DNA of 64,000 nucleotides, from assembly GCA_037043455.1 (NCBI GenBank), contig JAWPHD010001348.1, positions 186,001 to 250,000 on the forward strand, given 5' to 3'. The notes under the pieces are model-generated. The model saw only the letters and a list, made by a program, of their open reading frames with translations, searched no databases and was not told where the DNA came from. Source of the DNA: Cyrtodaria siliqua (taxonomy: Eukaryota > Mollusca > Bivalvia > Adapedonta > Hiatellidae). Shown here in pieces: positions 44,638 to 58,975 of this stretch. The number at the start of each line of letters is the position of its first letter. Position 1 is the stretch's first letter. A program made the position numbers and the translations under genes.

Positions 44638-45434
44638 GTCTGTGGCGCTCAACTAAAATCATTCGTGTGCGTACAGTCTAAAACATCATGGCTACGCCCA
44701 TGTAGGTATAAACATAATTCAAAACTTCTTATATTTAATGATTGATTTAAACATCTGTTTAATAAATAATAAGACTAGTATTTCAGTTTAATGCCTTACC
44801 GAGAGCAGTATTTACATTGACCGCAACTAGTTTCCTATTTGGATAGTTTTCTTTATCATGATTCTCTCCACCTCTCCCACAATGTCCGGATGAACAAAGA
44901 GATGTAGGGTTATGATACTGTCCCACATTTACTGTCCCTTGCCACAGCCATGTTCACGACTGGTAAACGGGCAAATCATACATAAATCCTACTAAAATGA
45001 GCAACTTCCGGTGATGGGTTTGAGCGCGCGAAATTTACAAAAAATCAACACCAATAAATCAGAGCCCAGACATAAAAAACCCACGGTAAAGCCCCAGCTA
45101 GAGTATGTGATTTAGTTGTCGGTCTCTCGAAAACACTTTAAGATGCGCGTCTTATTGATTTTTTTTAACAATTGTCCATGGTTTAGTTCCGATGTTCAGC
45201 GTATATTGTGCATACAATGAGACTGACCCTCCACATGCATCCTTTCTCATATCGTCAAATTCATACAACAGCCAACTATTAATAGTCCTAATTGTCCTGT
45301 GAAACAAATTACACAGTGATGTACTTGTGCTCCCTGACATGCTCCGCTTTAATCCAGGGGTTGGCCAAACATTGAGACTAATGAGAAACATTTTTTTTAT
45401 CCAGTTTTTAAAAAATGTCTTTAAAAAGACTTAC
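44638..45434. other. Interior of the TTAA element, no gene seen
   Basis: AT-rich spacer between the nested foldback element and the smaller TTAA element. The open frame 45152-45391 (reverse) has no recognisable domain. Confidence 0.5.
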
Positions 45435-46371
45435 TTAAGGGTGCCCTCTGGTGAATATCAGAACAGATAGAATTTTTTATTTCCCTGTTTTTTATGAAGA
45501 CTAACATATTACTAGTTAGTTTCTGGGAAAATAATGATGTGTTGGTGATTTAACTTTTTAGCAATATTAATCTTTAGTAATACACTCTCACAGTGTGGTT
45601 TTAAATTTTGAATCAGCTGCAAATTGTGTATGGCAACGTATATGTGTGTAGTGTGGTTTGCAGAACAGGTATCGATTTTCCGTCTTTTTTAATGTAATAG
45701 TTCATACTTTAGGATGAAAAATTAAGGGTTGTGGTATTTTTATCACCATCTGAAAAATTATTACATCCCTTGTCATTACCCCACCCAGTTTACTATAAAT
45801 TGCATTTTTAAATTTGTGATCCATACATTTTTCATGATAAAGGAACAGATAACTTTTTGAGATATTTTGTCTACAATATATACAAGACCTGAGTATCAGA
45901 ATGAAAAAATAAAAATTGGGGGTCGGTGTGCATATAAGAAAGATATTCAATAAAAACTGAGAAAAAAATGTGCTTTTTTAGATTTCGACGAGCTCTGACA
46001 TATAACGGCATAGGTCTGTAACAAATAATAGGAAAATACTTTTTATTCCTGTCTCTGTATATGCTAACACATGTCTTTGTAATAAAGTTTAAATTAAGTG
46101 AATATCTTAAATGGTTTTTGAGAAATACCATCTTTTGTACCCCTACCCCCCATTTTGGCTTATGTTAAAAATTGTCAATTTTGGGCACAACCTGTGAGGT
46201 AAAAAAAAAATCAAATTTTTTTTAATTTTTTTTGCACTTAAATATCCCTATTGGGCATAAGTTTGTTACTGTATAATTATTTTTTCCAGTTTTATTATAA
46301 TTTTTGAAATATAACAAATGTAAATTTCCGGAAGTGCAAAAATCCAAAACCTCAGCAGTGGTCACCCTTAA
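45435..46371. mobile_element. 0.94-kb TTAA-flanked element
   Basis: Left TTAAGGGTGCCCTCTGGTGA (45435) and right CAGCAGTGGTCACCCTTAA (to 46371) are imperfect inverted ends (three mismatches in about 20), each beginning with TTAA. The end sequence GGGTG resembles the GGTG start of the enclosing 8.3-kb element, which shares the TTAA target. The interior has no open frame of substance beyond 45702-45950 and 45871-46131 (reverse), which have no domain. Confidence 0.65.
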
Positions 46372-47261
46372 GACCTAACACATTTACTTATCATGACTTT
46401 TTGTCTTGCTGTCATACTTACTATTTTACTAAATCTGCACAAACGCACACATCTGCACATAACACTTGAATGAGACAGTTGCAGGATGTAAAGATGGATA
46501 TTTCATTAGCTCAAATCTTGCACCATTTTTTTTCAAATTCAGATATATATTTCATTAGCTCAAATCTTGCACCGAAGCCGCACTTATAGCACCATCCACT
46601 ACCGTCAGGCAATGTTGGTTATATACCTCTATTTACGCAAGATACCTTCGATTTAAAGTAGTGTAATGCATGCATTTCATCATACAACGTGTCACTGTTC
46701 ATCACACACGATGAAAATTGCCTATAGGGAAAGAAAGGTATGTTTACCAGCTTTTGTTTTGAATGTTTTCGCTTAATCGGGAGTTTAGGGAAAACTCAGG
46801 ATTTTTCCGGATTTCAAAGCAGAAATTGTATTGTAACATATTGGAATTATAGTCAGGTAGAACTGCGATCTCCGATTTTGATACATTGTTGTAAAATGAA
46901 ATATTGTGGATACAACAAGACAACTCACTTTGAGTTTGTAAATTTTGGGCTAAATATTTTAGCATAACACCGGTGCCGTATGATTTGCGAATTTACCAGT
47001 CGTGACTTTTAATAATTCATTTACGGCAAACTTTCAGTGATATTATTTATAGATTTTGAATTCATATATTTTTTCGCAGATCCACATAAAACAGAAAATA
47101 ATGCATATCCTGTACAAAGAAAAAACAAGCATGCTATAGTGTGTTGTTTTTTTTGTTGGTTGTAGAAGTTTTTGTTTTGTTGTTGTTTTTCATTACGAAT
47201 ACCATTTCAGGGAAGTCGTATATATTTACGTGAAACATGCATGCAGACGTCTGTTCGCACG
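46372..47261. other. Interior of the TTAA element, right part, no gene seen
   Basis: It contains a direct repeat of about 29 bases (ATTTCATTAGCTCAAATCTTGCACC near 46500-46525 and 46551-46573). Short overlapping open frames at 46740-46967 lie on both strands. No gene or RNA signature. Confidence 0.5.
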
Positions 47262-47826
47262 GCGCAAAAAAATGACGTCTTTTTGAGAAGGGGTTTTATT
47301 TAGTAAAACGTTAATAGTTTTATTTAGTAAAACGTTAATAGTTAGAAAACGACATGGACTCGATATATTTTTCTTGCTATGAATCGATTTGGCTGAAATT
47401 ATTAAATAACAAATAAAAAAATCGATACATTTTTTCGGACAATTTTTTCAGTATTTTGCATCAAACATATTTTTTTGGAGGAAAACGGAAATTTAAAAAA
47501 CACCAATTTTCAGTGTAGTTTTCGAACACGTTTACAGCTGAATATTGTTTTTATATCAGACAATCACTTAAACAATATATAATATTTTCTCAAAATTTCG
47601 TAGAACTGGCATATATAAATAACATTATGCAAACTTTTTGAAAAAAATTGGTGTCTGAAAAACGTCGTGAAAAGCGACCAACCATGCATTCTTTACGACG
47701 TCATATCTTAAACGCCTTACTGATTATCAAAAAAATAAATTCAGTACCACATTCAGAAAAGGTTAAATTTTAATTTGGTATAAATTTCATATGCAGTTTA
47801 AAAACAGAGATATGTGTGATTTCACC
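47262..47826. repeat. Right long inverted arm of the TTAA element
   Basis: About 565 bases, complementary to the left arm. It includes a private direct duplication of about 25 bases (TTTTATTTAGTAAAACGTTA..., about 47294-47343) absent from the left arm, which explains part of the length difference. Confidence 0.88.
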
Positions 47827-47848
47827 TTAATGACGGTGAAATAACACT

Positions 47849-50800
47849 GTGTAGAACTGATACTACATTATATGGTGTAGAACTGATACTACATTAGATG
47901 GTGTAGAAATGATACTACATTATATGTAGTAGAACTGATACTACATTAGATGGTGTAGAACTGATACTACATTAGATGGTGTAGAACTGATACTACATTA
48001 GATGGTGTAGAACTGATACTACATTAGATGGTGTAGAACTGATACTACATTAGATGGTGTAGAACTGATACTACATTATATAGTGTAGAACTGATACTAC
48101 ATTATATGTAGTAGAACTGATACTACATTATATAGTGTAGAACAGATACTACATTATATGTAGGATACTACATTAGATGGTGTAGAACTGATACTACATT
48201 ATATGGTGTAGAACTGATACTACATTAGATGGTGTAGAACTGATCCTACATTATATGGTGTAGAACAGATACTACATTATATGGTGTAGAACTGATACTA
48301 CATTATATGTAGTAGAACTGATACTACATTAGATGGTGTAGAACTGATACTACATTAGATGGTGTAGAACTGATACTACATTATATGGTGTAGAACTGAT
48401 ACTACTTTAGATGGTGTAGAACTGATACTACATTAGATGGTGTAGAACTGATACTACATTATATGGTGTAGAACTGATACTACATTATATGTAGTAGAAA
48501 TGATACTACATTAGATGGTGTAGAACTGATACTACATTATATGGTGTAGAACTGATACTACATTAGATGGTGTAGAACTGATACTACATTATATGTAGTA
48601 GAACTTATACTACATTATATGGTGTAGAACTGATACTACATTATATGTAGTAGAACTGATACTACATTATATGGTGTAGAACTGATACTACATTAGATGG
48701 TGTAGAACTGATACTACATTATATGGTGTAGAACTTATACTACATTATATGGTGTAGAACTGATACTACATTAGATGGTGTAGAACTTATACTACATTAG
48801 ATGGTGTAGATCTGATACTACATTAGATGGTTTAGAACTGATACTACATTATATGGTGTAGAACTGATACTACATTAGATGGTGTAGAACTGAAACTACA
48901 TTATATGGTGTAGAACTGATACTACATTAGATGGTGTAGAACTGATACTACATTAGATGGTGTAGAACTGATACTACATTATATGGTGTAGAACTGATAC
49001 TACATTATATGGTATAGAACTGATACTACATTAGATGGTGTAGAACTGATACTACATTATATGGTGTAAAATGATACTACATTATATGTAGTAGAACTGA
49101 TACTACATTAGATGGTGTAGAACTGATACTACATTAGATGGTGTAGAACTGATACTAAATTATATGGTGTAGAACTGATACTACATTAGATGGTGTAGAA
49201 CTGATACTACATTAGATGGTGTAGAACTGATATTACATTAGATGGTGTAGAACTGATACTACATTATATGGTGTAGAACTGATACTACATTAGATGGTGT
49301 AGAACTGATACTACATTATATGGTGTAGAACTTATACTACATTATATGGTGTAGAACTGATGCTACATTATATGTAGTAGAACTGATACTTCATTAGATG
49401 GTGTAGAACTGATACTAAACTGATACTACATTATATGGTGTAGAACTGTTACTACATTAGATGGTGTAGAACTGATACTACATTATATATAGTAGAACTG
49501 ATACTACATTAGATGGTGTAGGACTGATACTACATTATATGGTGTAGAACTGATACTACATTAGATGGTGTAGAACTGACACTACATTATATGTAGTAGA
49601 ACTTATACTACATTATATGGTGTAGAACTGATACTACATTATATGTATTAGAACTGATACTACATTAGATGGTGTAGAACTGATACTACATTAGATGGTG
49701 TAGAACTGATACTACATTAGATGGTGTAGAACTGATACTACATTATATGGTGTAGAACTGATACTACATTATATGTAGTAGAACTGATACTACATTAGAT
49801 GGTGTAGAACTGATACTAAATTATATGTAGTAGAACTGATATTACATTAGATGGTGTAGAACTGATACTACATTAGATGGTTTAGAACTGATACTACATT
49901 ATATGGTGTAGAACTGATACTACATTATATGTAGTAGAACTTATACTACATTATATGGTGTAGAACTGATACTACATTATATGTAGTAGAACTGATACTA
50001 CATTAGATGGTGTAGAACTGATACTACATTAGATGGTGTAGAACTGATACTACATTATATGGTGTAGAACTGATACTACAGTATATGTAGTAGAACTGAT
50101 ACTACATTAGATGGTGTAGAACTGATACTACATTAGATGGTGTAGAACTGATACTACATTATATGGTGTTGAACTGATACTACATTAGATGGTGTAGAAC
50201 TGATACTACATTATATGTAGTATAACTGATACTACATTAGATGGTGTAGAACTGATACTACATTAGATGGTGTATAACTGATACTACATTATATGCAGTA
50301 GAACTGATACTACATTATATCGTGTAGAACTGATACTACATTATATGGTGCAGAACTGATACTACATTAGATGGTGTAGAACTGATACTAAATTATATGT
50401 AGTAGAACTGATACTGCATTAGATGGTGTAGAACTGATACTACATTAGATGGTGTAGAACTGATACTACATTATATGGTGTAGAACTGATACTACATTAT
50501 ATGTAGTAGAACTGATACTACATTAGAAGGTGTAGAACTGATATTACATTAGATGGTGTTGAACTGATACTACATTATATGTAGTAGAACTGATACTACA
50601 TTATATGGTGTTGAACTGATACTACATTATATGGTGTAGAACTGATACTACATTAGATGGTGTAGAACTGATACTTCATTATATGTAGTAGAACTGATAC
50701 TACATTAGATGGTGTAGAACTGATACTACATTAGATGGTGTAGAACTTATACTACATTAAATGGTGTAGAACTGATACTACATTATATGGTGTAGAACTG

Positions 50801-53800
50801 ATACTACATTATATGTAGTAGAACTGATACTACATTAGATGGTGTAGAACTGATACTACATTAGATGGTGTAGAACTGATACTACATTAGATGGTGTAGA
50901 ACTGATACTAAATTATATAGTGTATAACTGATACTACATTATATGGTGTAGAACTGATACTACATTATATGGTGTAGAAGTTATACTACATTATATGGTG
51001 TAGAACTGATACTACATTAGATGGTGAAGAACTGATACTACATTATATGTAGTAGAACTGATACTACATTATATGGTGTAGAACTGATACTACATTAGAT
51101 GGTGTAGAACTGATACTACATTATATGTAGTAGAACTTATACTACATTATATGGTGTAGAACTGATACTACATTATATGTAGTAGAACTGATACTACATT
51201 ATATGGTGTAGAACTGATACTACATTAGATGATGTAGAACTGATACTACATTATATGGTGTAGAACTGATACTACATTATATGTAGTAGAACTGATACTA
51301 CATTAGATGGTGTAGAACTGATACTAAATTATATGTAGTAGAACTGATATTACATTAGATGGTGTAGAACTGATACTACATTCGATGGTGTAGAACTGAT
51401 ACTACATTATATAGTGTAGAACTGATACTAAATTAGATGGTGTAGAACTGATACTACATTATATGTAGTAGAACTTATACTACATTAAATGGTGTAGAAC
51501 TGATACTACATTATATGTAGTAGAACTGATACTACATTAGATGGTGTAGAACTGATACTTCATTAGATGGTGTAGAACTGATACTACATTATATGGTGTA
51601 GAACTGATACTACATTATATGTAGTAGAACTGATACTACATTAGATGGTGTAGAACTGATACTACATTAGATGGTGTAGAACTGATACTACATTATATGG
51701 TGTTAAACTGATACTACATTAGATGGTGTAGAACTGATACTACATTATATGTAGTAGAACTGATACTACATTAGATGGTGTAGAACTGATACTACATTAT
51801 ATGTAGTAGAACTGATACTACATTATATCGTGTAGAACTGATACTACATTCGATGGAGTAGAACTGATACTACATTAGATGGTGTAGAACTGATACTACA
51901 TTAGATGGTGTAGAACTGATACTAAATTATTTGTAGTAGAACTGATATTACATTAGATGGTGTAGAACTGATACTACATTAGATGGTGTAGAACTGATAC
52001 TACATTATATGGTGTAGAACTGATACTAAATTAGATGGTGTAGAACTGATACTACATTATATGTAGTAGAACTTATACTACATTATATGGTGTAGAACTG
52101 ATACTACATTATATGTAGTAGAACTGATACTACATTAGATGGTGTAGAACTGATACTACATTAGATGGTGTAGAACTGATACTACATTATATGGTGTTAA
52201 ACTGATACTACATTAGATGGTGTAGAACTGATACTACATTATATGTAGTAGAACTGATACTACATTAGATGGTGTAGAACTGATACTACATTATATGTAG
52301 TAGAACTGATACTACATTATATCGTGTAGAACTGATACTACATTCGATGGAGTAGAACTGATACTACATTAGATGGTGTAGAACTGATACTACATTAGAT
52401 GGTGTAGAACTGATACTAAATTATATGTAGTAGAACTGATATTACATTAGATGGTGTAGAACTGATACTACATTAGATGGTGTAGAACTGATACTACATT
52501 ATATGGTGTAGAACTGATACTAAATTAGATGGTGTAGAACTGATACTACATTATATGTAGTAGAACTTATACTACATTATATGGTGTAGAACTGATACTA
52601 CATTATATGTAGTAGAACTGATACTACATTAGATGGTGTAGAACTGATACTACATTATATGGTGTAGAACTGATACTACATTATATGTATTAGAACTGAT
52701 ACTATATGTAGTAGAACTTATACTACATTATATGGTGTAGAACTGATACTACATTATATGTAGTAGAACTGATACTACATTAGATGGTGTAGAACTGATA
52801 CTACATTAGATGGTGTAGAACTGATAATACATTAGATGGTGTAGAACTGATACTACATTATATGGTGTAAAACTGATACTACATTATATGTAGGATACTA
52901 CATTAGATGGTGTAGCACTGATACTACATTATATGGTGTAGAACTGATACTACATTATATGTAGTAGAACTGATACTACATTATATGGTGTAGAACTGAT
53001 ACTACATTAGATGGTTTAGAACTGATACTACATTATATGGTGTAGAACTGATACTACATTATATGTAGGATACTACATTAGATGGTGTAGAACTGATACT
53101 ACATTATATGGTGTAGAACTGATACTACATTAGATGGTGTAGAACTGATACTACATTAGATGGTGTAGAACTGATACTACAGTATATGGTGTAGAACTGA
53201 TACTACATTATATGTAGTAGAACTGATACTACATTAGATGGTGTAGAACTGATACTACATTAGATGGTGTAGACCTGATACTACATTAGATGGTGTAGAA
53301 CTGATACTACATTAGATGGTGTAGAACTGATACTACATTAGATAGTTTAGAACTGATACTACATTATATGGTGTAGAACTGATACTACATTATATGTAGG
53401 ATACTACATTAGATGGTGTAGAACTGATACTACATTATATGGTGTAGAACTGATACTACATTAGATGGTGTAGAACTGATACTACATTAGATGGTGTAGA
53501 ACTGATACTACAGTATATGGTGTAGAACTGATACTACATTATATGTAGTAGAACTGATACTACATTAGATGGTGTAGAACTGATACTACATTAGATGGTT
53601 TAGAACTGATACTACATTATATGGTGTAGAACTGATACTACATTATATGTAGGATACTACATTAGATGGTGTAGAACTGATACTACATTATATGGTGTAG
53701 AACTGATACTACATTAGATGGTGTAGAACTGATACTACATTAGATGGTGTAGAACTGATACTACAGTATATGGTGTAGAACTGATACTACATTATATGTA

Positions 53801-56800
53801 GTAGAACTGATACTACAATAGATGGTGTAGAACTGATACTACATTAGATGGTGTAGACCTGATACTACATTAGATGGTGTAGAACTGATACTACATTATA
53901 TGGTGTAGAACTGATATGGTGTAGAACTGATACTACATTAGATGGTGTAGAACTGATACTACAGTATATGGTGTAGAACTGATACTACATTAGATGGTGT
54001 AGAACTGATACTACATTATATGTAGTAGAACTGATACTACATTAGATGGTGTAGAACTGATACTACATTATATGGTGTAGAACTGATACTACATTATATG
54101 GTGTAGAACTGATACTACATTAGATGGTGTAGAACTGATACTACATTATATGTAGTAGAACTTATACTACATTATATGGTGTAGAACTGATACTACATTA
54201 TATGTAGTAGAACTGATACTACATTAGATGGTGTAGAACTGATACTACATTAGATGGTGTAGAACTGATACTACATTATATGGTGTAGAACTGATACTAC
54301 ATTATATGTAGTAGAACTGATACTACATTAGATGGTGTAGAACTGATACTAAATTATATGTAGTAGAACTGATATTACATTAGATGGTGTAGAACTGATA
54401 CTACATTATATGGTGTAGAACTGATACTAAATTAGATGGTGTAGAACTGATACTACATTATATGTAGTAGAACGTATACTACATTATATGGTGTAGAACT
54501 GATACTACATTATATGTAGTAGAACTGATACTACATTAGATGGTGTAGAACTGATACTACATTATATGGTGTAGAACTGATACTACATTATATGTAGTAG
54601 AACTGATACTATATGTAGTAGAACTTATACTACATTATATGGTGTAGAACTGATACTACATTATATGTAGTAGAACTGATACTACATTAGATGGTGTATA
54701 ACTGATACTACATTATATGGTGTAGAACTGATACTACATTATATGTAGTAGAACTGATACTACATTAGATGGTGTAGAACTGATACTACATTAGATTGTG
54801 TAGAACTGATACTACATTATATGGTGTTGAACTGATATTACATTAGATGGTGTAGAACTGATACTACATTAGATGGTGTAGAACTGATACTACATTATAT
54901 GGTGTAGAACTGATACTACATTAGATGGTGTAGAACTGATACTACATTATATGTAGTAGAACTGATACTACATTATATCGTGTAGAACTGATACTACATT
55001 AGATGGTGTAGAACTGATACTACATTAGATGGTGTAGAACTGATTCTACATTAGATGGTGTAGAACTGATACTAAATTATATGTAGTAGAACTGATACTA
55101 CATTAGATGGTGTAGAACTGATACTACATTAGATGGTGTAAAACTGATACTACATTATATGGTGTAGCACTGATACTACATTAGATGGTTATATGTAGTA
55201 GAACTGATACTACATTAGATGGTGTAGAACTGATACTACATTAGATGGTGTAGAACTGATACTACATTATATGGTGTAAAACTGATACTACATTATATGT
55301 AGGATACCACATTAGATGGTGTAGAACAGATACTACATTATATGGTGTAGAACTGATACTACATTATATGTAGTAGAACTGATACTACATTAGATGGTGT
55401 AGAACTGATACTACATTATATGGTGTAGAACTGATACTACATTATATGTAGGATACTACATTAGATGATGTAGAACTGATACTACATTAGATGGTGTAGA
55501 ACTGATACTACATTAGATGGTGTAGAACTGATACTACATTATATGGTGTAGAACTGATACTACATTATATGAAGTAGAATTGATACTACATTAGATGGTG
55601 TAGAACTGATACTACATTAGATGGTGTAGTACTGATACTACATTAGATGGTGTAAAACTGATACTACATTAGATGGTGTAGAACTGATACTACATTATAT
55701 GGTGTAGAACTGATACTACATTATATGTAGTAGAACTGATACTACATTAGATAGTGTAGAACTGATACTACATTAGATGGTGTAGAACTGATACTACATT
55801 ATATGGTGTAGAACTGATATTACATTATATGTAGTAGAACTGATACTACATTAGATGGTGTAGAACTGATACTACATTAGATGGTGTAAAACTGATACTA
55901 CATTATATGGTGTAGCACTGATACTACATTAGATGGTTATATGTAGTAGAACTGATACTACATTAGATGGTGTAGAACTGATACTACATTAGATGGTGTA
56001 GAACTGATACTACATTATATGGTGTAAAACTGATACTACATTATATGTAGGATACTACATTAGATGGTGTAGAACAGATACTACATTATATGGTGTAGAA
56101 CTGATACTACATTATATGTAGTAGAACTGATACTACATTAGATGGTGTAGAACTGATACTACATTATATGGTGTAGAACTGATACTACATTATATGTAGG
56201 ATACTACATTAGATGATGTAGAACTGATACTACATTAGATGGTGTAGAACTGATACTACATTAGATGGTGTAGAACTGATACTACATTATATGGTGTAGA
56301 ACTGATATTACATTATATGAAGTAGAATTGATACTACATTAGATGGTGTAGAACTGATACTACATTAGATGGTGTAGTACTGATACTACATTATATGGTG
56401 TAAAACTGATACTACATTAGATGGTGTAGAACTGATACTACATTATATGGTGTAGAACTGATACTACATTATATGTAGTAGAACTGATACTACATTAGAT
56501 GGTGAAGAACTGATACTACATTAGATGGTGTAGAACTGATACTACATTATATGGTGTAGAACTGATATTACATTATATGTAGTAGAACTGATACTACATT
56601 AGATGGTGCAGAACTGATACTACATTAGATGGTGTAGAACTGATACTACATTATATGTAGTAGAACTGATACTACATTATATGGTGTTGAACTGATACTA
56701 CATTATATGGTGTAGAACTGATGCTACATAAGATGGTGTAGAACTGATACTTCATTATATGTAGTATCACTGATACTACATTAGATGGTGTAGAACTGAT

Positions 56801-58002
56801 ACTACATTAGATGGTGTAGAACTGATACTACATTATATGTAGGATACTACATTAGATGGTGTAGAACTGATACTACATTATATGGTGTAGAACTGATACT
56901 ACATTATATGTAGTAGAACTGATACTACATTAGATGGTGTAGAACTGATACTACATTATATGGTGCAGAACTGATACTACATTAGATGGTGTAGAACTGA
57001 TACTACATTATGTGGTGTAGAACTGATACTACATTATATGTAGTAGAACTGATACTACATTATATGGTGTAGAACTGATACTACATTATATGAAGTAGAA
57101 CTGGTACTACATTATATGGTGTAGAACTGATACTACATTAGATGGTGTAGAACTGATACTACATAAGATGGTGTAGAACTGATACTACATTATATGGTGT
57201 AGAACTGATACTACATTATATGGTGTAGAACTGATACTACATTAGATGGTGTAGAACTGATACTACATTATATGTAGTAGAACTGATACTACATTATATG
57301 GTGTAGAACTGATACTACATTAGATGTAGTAGAACTGATACTACATTAGATGGTGTAGAACTGATACTACATTAGATGGTGTAGAACTGATACTACATTA
57401 TATGTAGTAGAACTGATACTACATTATATCGTGTAGAACTGATACTACATTAGATGGTGTAGAACTGATACTACATTAGATGGTGTAGAACTGATACTAC
57501 ATTATATGGTGTAGAACCGATACTACATTAGATGGTTTAGAACTGATACTACACTATATGGTGTAGAACTGATACTACATTAGATGGTGTAGAACTGATA
57601 CTACATTACATGGTGTAGAACTGATACTATATTATATGTAGTAGAACTGATACTACATTAGATGGTGTAGAACTGATACTACATTAGATGGTGTAGAACT
57701 GATACTACATTATATCGTGTAGAACTGATACTACATTAGATGGTGTAGAACGGATACTACATTATATGTAGTAGAACTGATACTACATTATATGTAGTAG
57801 AACTGATACTACATTAGATGTTGTAGAACTGATACTACATTAGATGGTGTAGAACTGATACTACATTATATGGTGTAGAACTGATACTACATTATATGGT
57901 GTAGAACTGATACTACATTAGATGGTGTAGAACTGATACTACATTAGATGGTGTAGAACTGATACTACATTAGATGGTGTAGAACTGATACTACATTAGA
58001 TG
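47849..58002. repeat. 26-bp satellite, about 390 copies
   Basis: The unit is GTAGAACTGATACTACATTA plus GATGGT. Three main variants alternate: ...ATTAGATGGT, ...ATTATATGGT and ...ATTATATGTA. Shortened units occur, such as GTAGGATACTACATTAG at several sites and deletions near 52690, 53910, 54600 and 55185. All frames have stops. The array starts 18 bases past the TTAA of the 8.3-kb element and ends at 58002 within one base of a unit edge. Confidence 0.97.
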
Positions 58003-58834
58003 TTTAATACAAAGTTGTAAATGGTATTCTTTATTTTGTTGTTATTGAACTAACGTTTACGGCTGAAAACATTTTTCATTAAAACGCATAAAGTAGCTGT
58101 CATTTCGATAACTATGACGTCATAGTTCTAAATTGCCATATATGGCATATTGATAAATGTCATTTAATGCAAAGAAAATCACTGAAAATTAATGGGAAAC
58201 CGTAACAGATCATATAATGTATTATTATCAAATAATGCATGGTGCTGAGGTCCATATGCAAGGTTATGGGCTAGGAAATCAGACCTAGAATGGTATTATA
58301 TGAACCGAAGAGAAGCCATAGTGTGGCAGTCCTCCCTTCCGCACGACTGTATGTGATGTAAATCTGAAAGAAAACAACGAAGCATCATTTAGATCCATGG
58401 ATGGTATTGATAACACATATAAAGTGCCTATTCTTTTCATTTTTGAGTACTTATTAATTTATTTTGATTTTCATGTAGGCTATAAAACTACAAAAGAAAG
58501 AGTTTTTTCTCCATTTTATTAGCAGTTGTAAATAATTTAGATTAAAGTTACTTTTTTTCTCTTATTTTCTGGTGGGGTGGGGGAGGGGGCGTGTTAGGGT
58601 TAGGGCGATAGGGAAAGTGAGGGATTTGTTTTGCGAATCAGAACGTCGTGTGTTCGAGTCACCGAGAATGCCAAAGCTTTTTAAAAAAATTCTTGTGCTA
58701 GATATGCGCTACTCGATGTCTGTGAATGATGTCATTCTTTAAATGTTATCGCTTAAATTCTCGAATTCACCCTGCGCCTATGAACATGGAAGTACACGCC
58801 TACAAAGAGGTATGCGATTTACGTATAGGGTTTG
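58003..58834. other. No gene seen; G-rich stretch with two TTAGGG
   Basis: 58571-58625 is G-rich (GGTGGGGTGGGGGAGGGGGC, then GTGTTAGGGTTAGGGCG) and could form a G-quadruplex. Next to it TCGTGTGTTCGAGTCACCGAG resembles a tRNA T-arm/B box, a possible tRNA-derived relic. The rest is AT-rich. Confidence 0.5.
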
Positions 58835-58975
58835 TAGCTTTAATCGGCATTCTACTTTAAAGCCATAGTGATTGGGCTCACAGTTCCAAAGGGATCAGTT
58901 AGTAATAAAACTACTGATGATTCGCACGCTAGTGAGAATGTCATTGAATACAGTAAATGTGATACAATATGCCAG
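58835..58975 (+). repeat. Family A fragment, diverged
   Basis: It carries CGGCATTCTACTTTAAAGCC, TTCCAAAGGGATCAGT, AACTACTGATGATTCG and CTAGTGAGAATGTCATTGAA, the right half of a family A monomer. The left half with the hairpin is missing. Confidence 0.7.

Larger units (their letters stand above)
39528..47830. mobile_element. 8.3-kb TTAA-flanked element with ~550-bp inverted ends
   Basis: The left end reads TTAAGGTGAAATCACAT (39528) and the right end ATGTGTGATTTCACCTTAA (to 47830). The arms 39532-40071 and 47262-47826 are imperfect inverted copies throughout. Shared blocks include CATATGAATTTACACCAAAT (left) against ATTTGGTATAAATTTCATAT (right), TATGACGTCGTGAAGAATGC against GCATTCTTTACGACGTCATA, and AAAATTTCGTAGAACTGGCA in reverse. 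TTAA at both ends is the target preference of the piggyBac and Kolobok superfamilies. No transposase frame was found. The interior is filled with other repeats, so it may be a non-autonomous element grown by nesting. Confidence 0.85.

Noticed and set aside
47849..58002. Possible repetitive protein gene in the 26-bp array
   Set aside because: The unit length is not a multiple of three, and every frame meets TAG, TGA or TAA within a few units.
58590..58606. Telomeric repeat
   Set aside because: Only two adjacent TTAGGG-type units lie in a generally G-rich stretch, which is compatible with chance.
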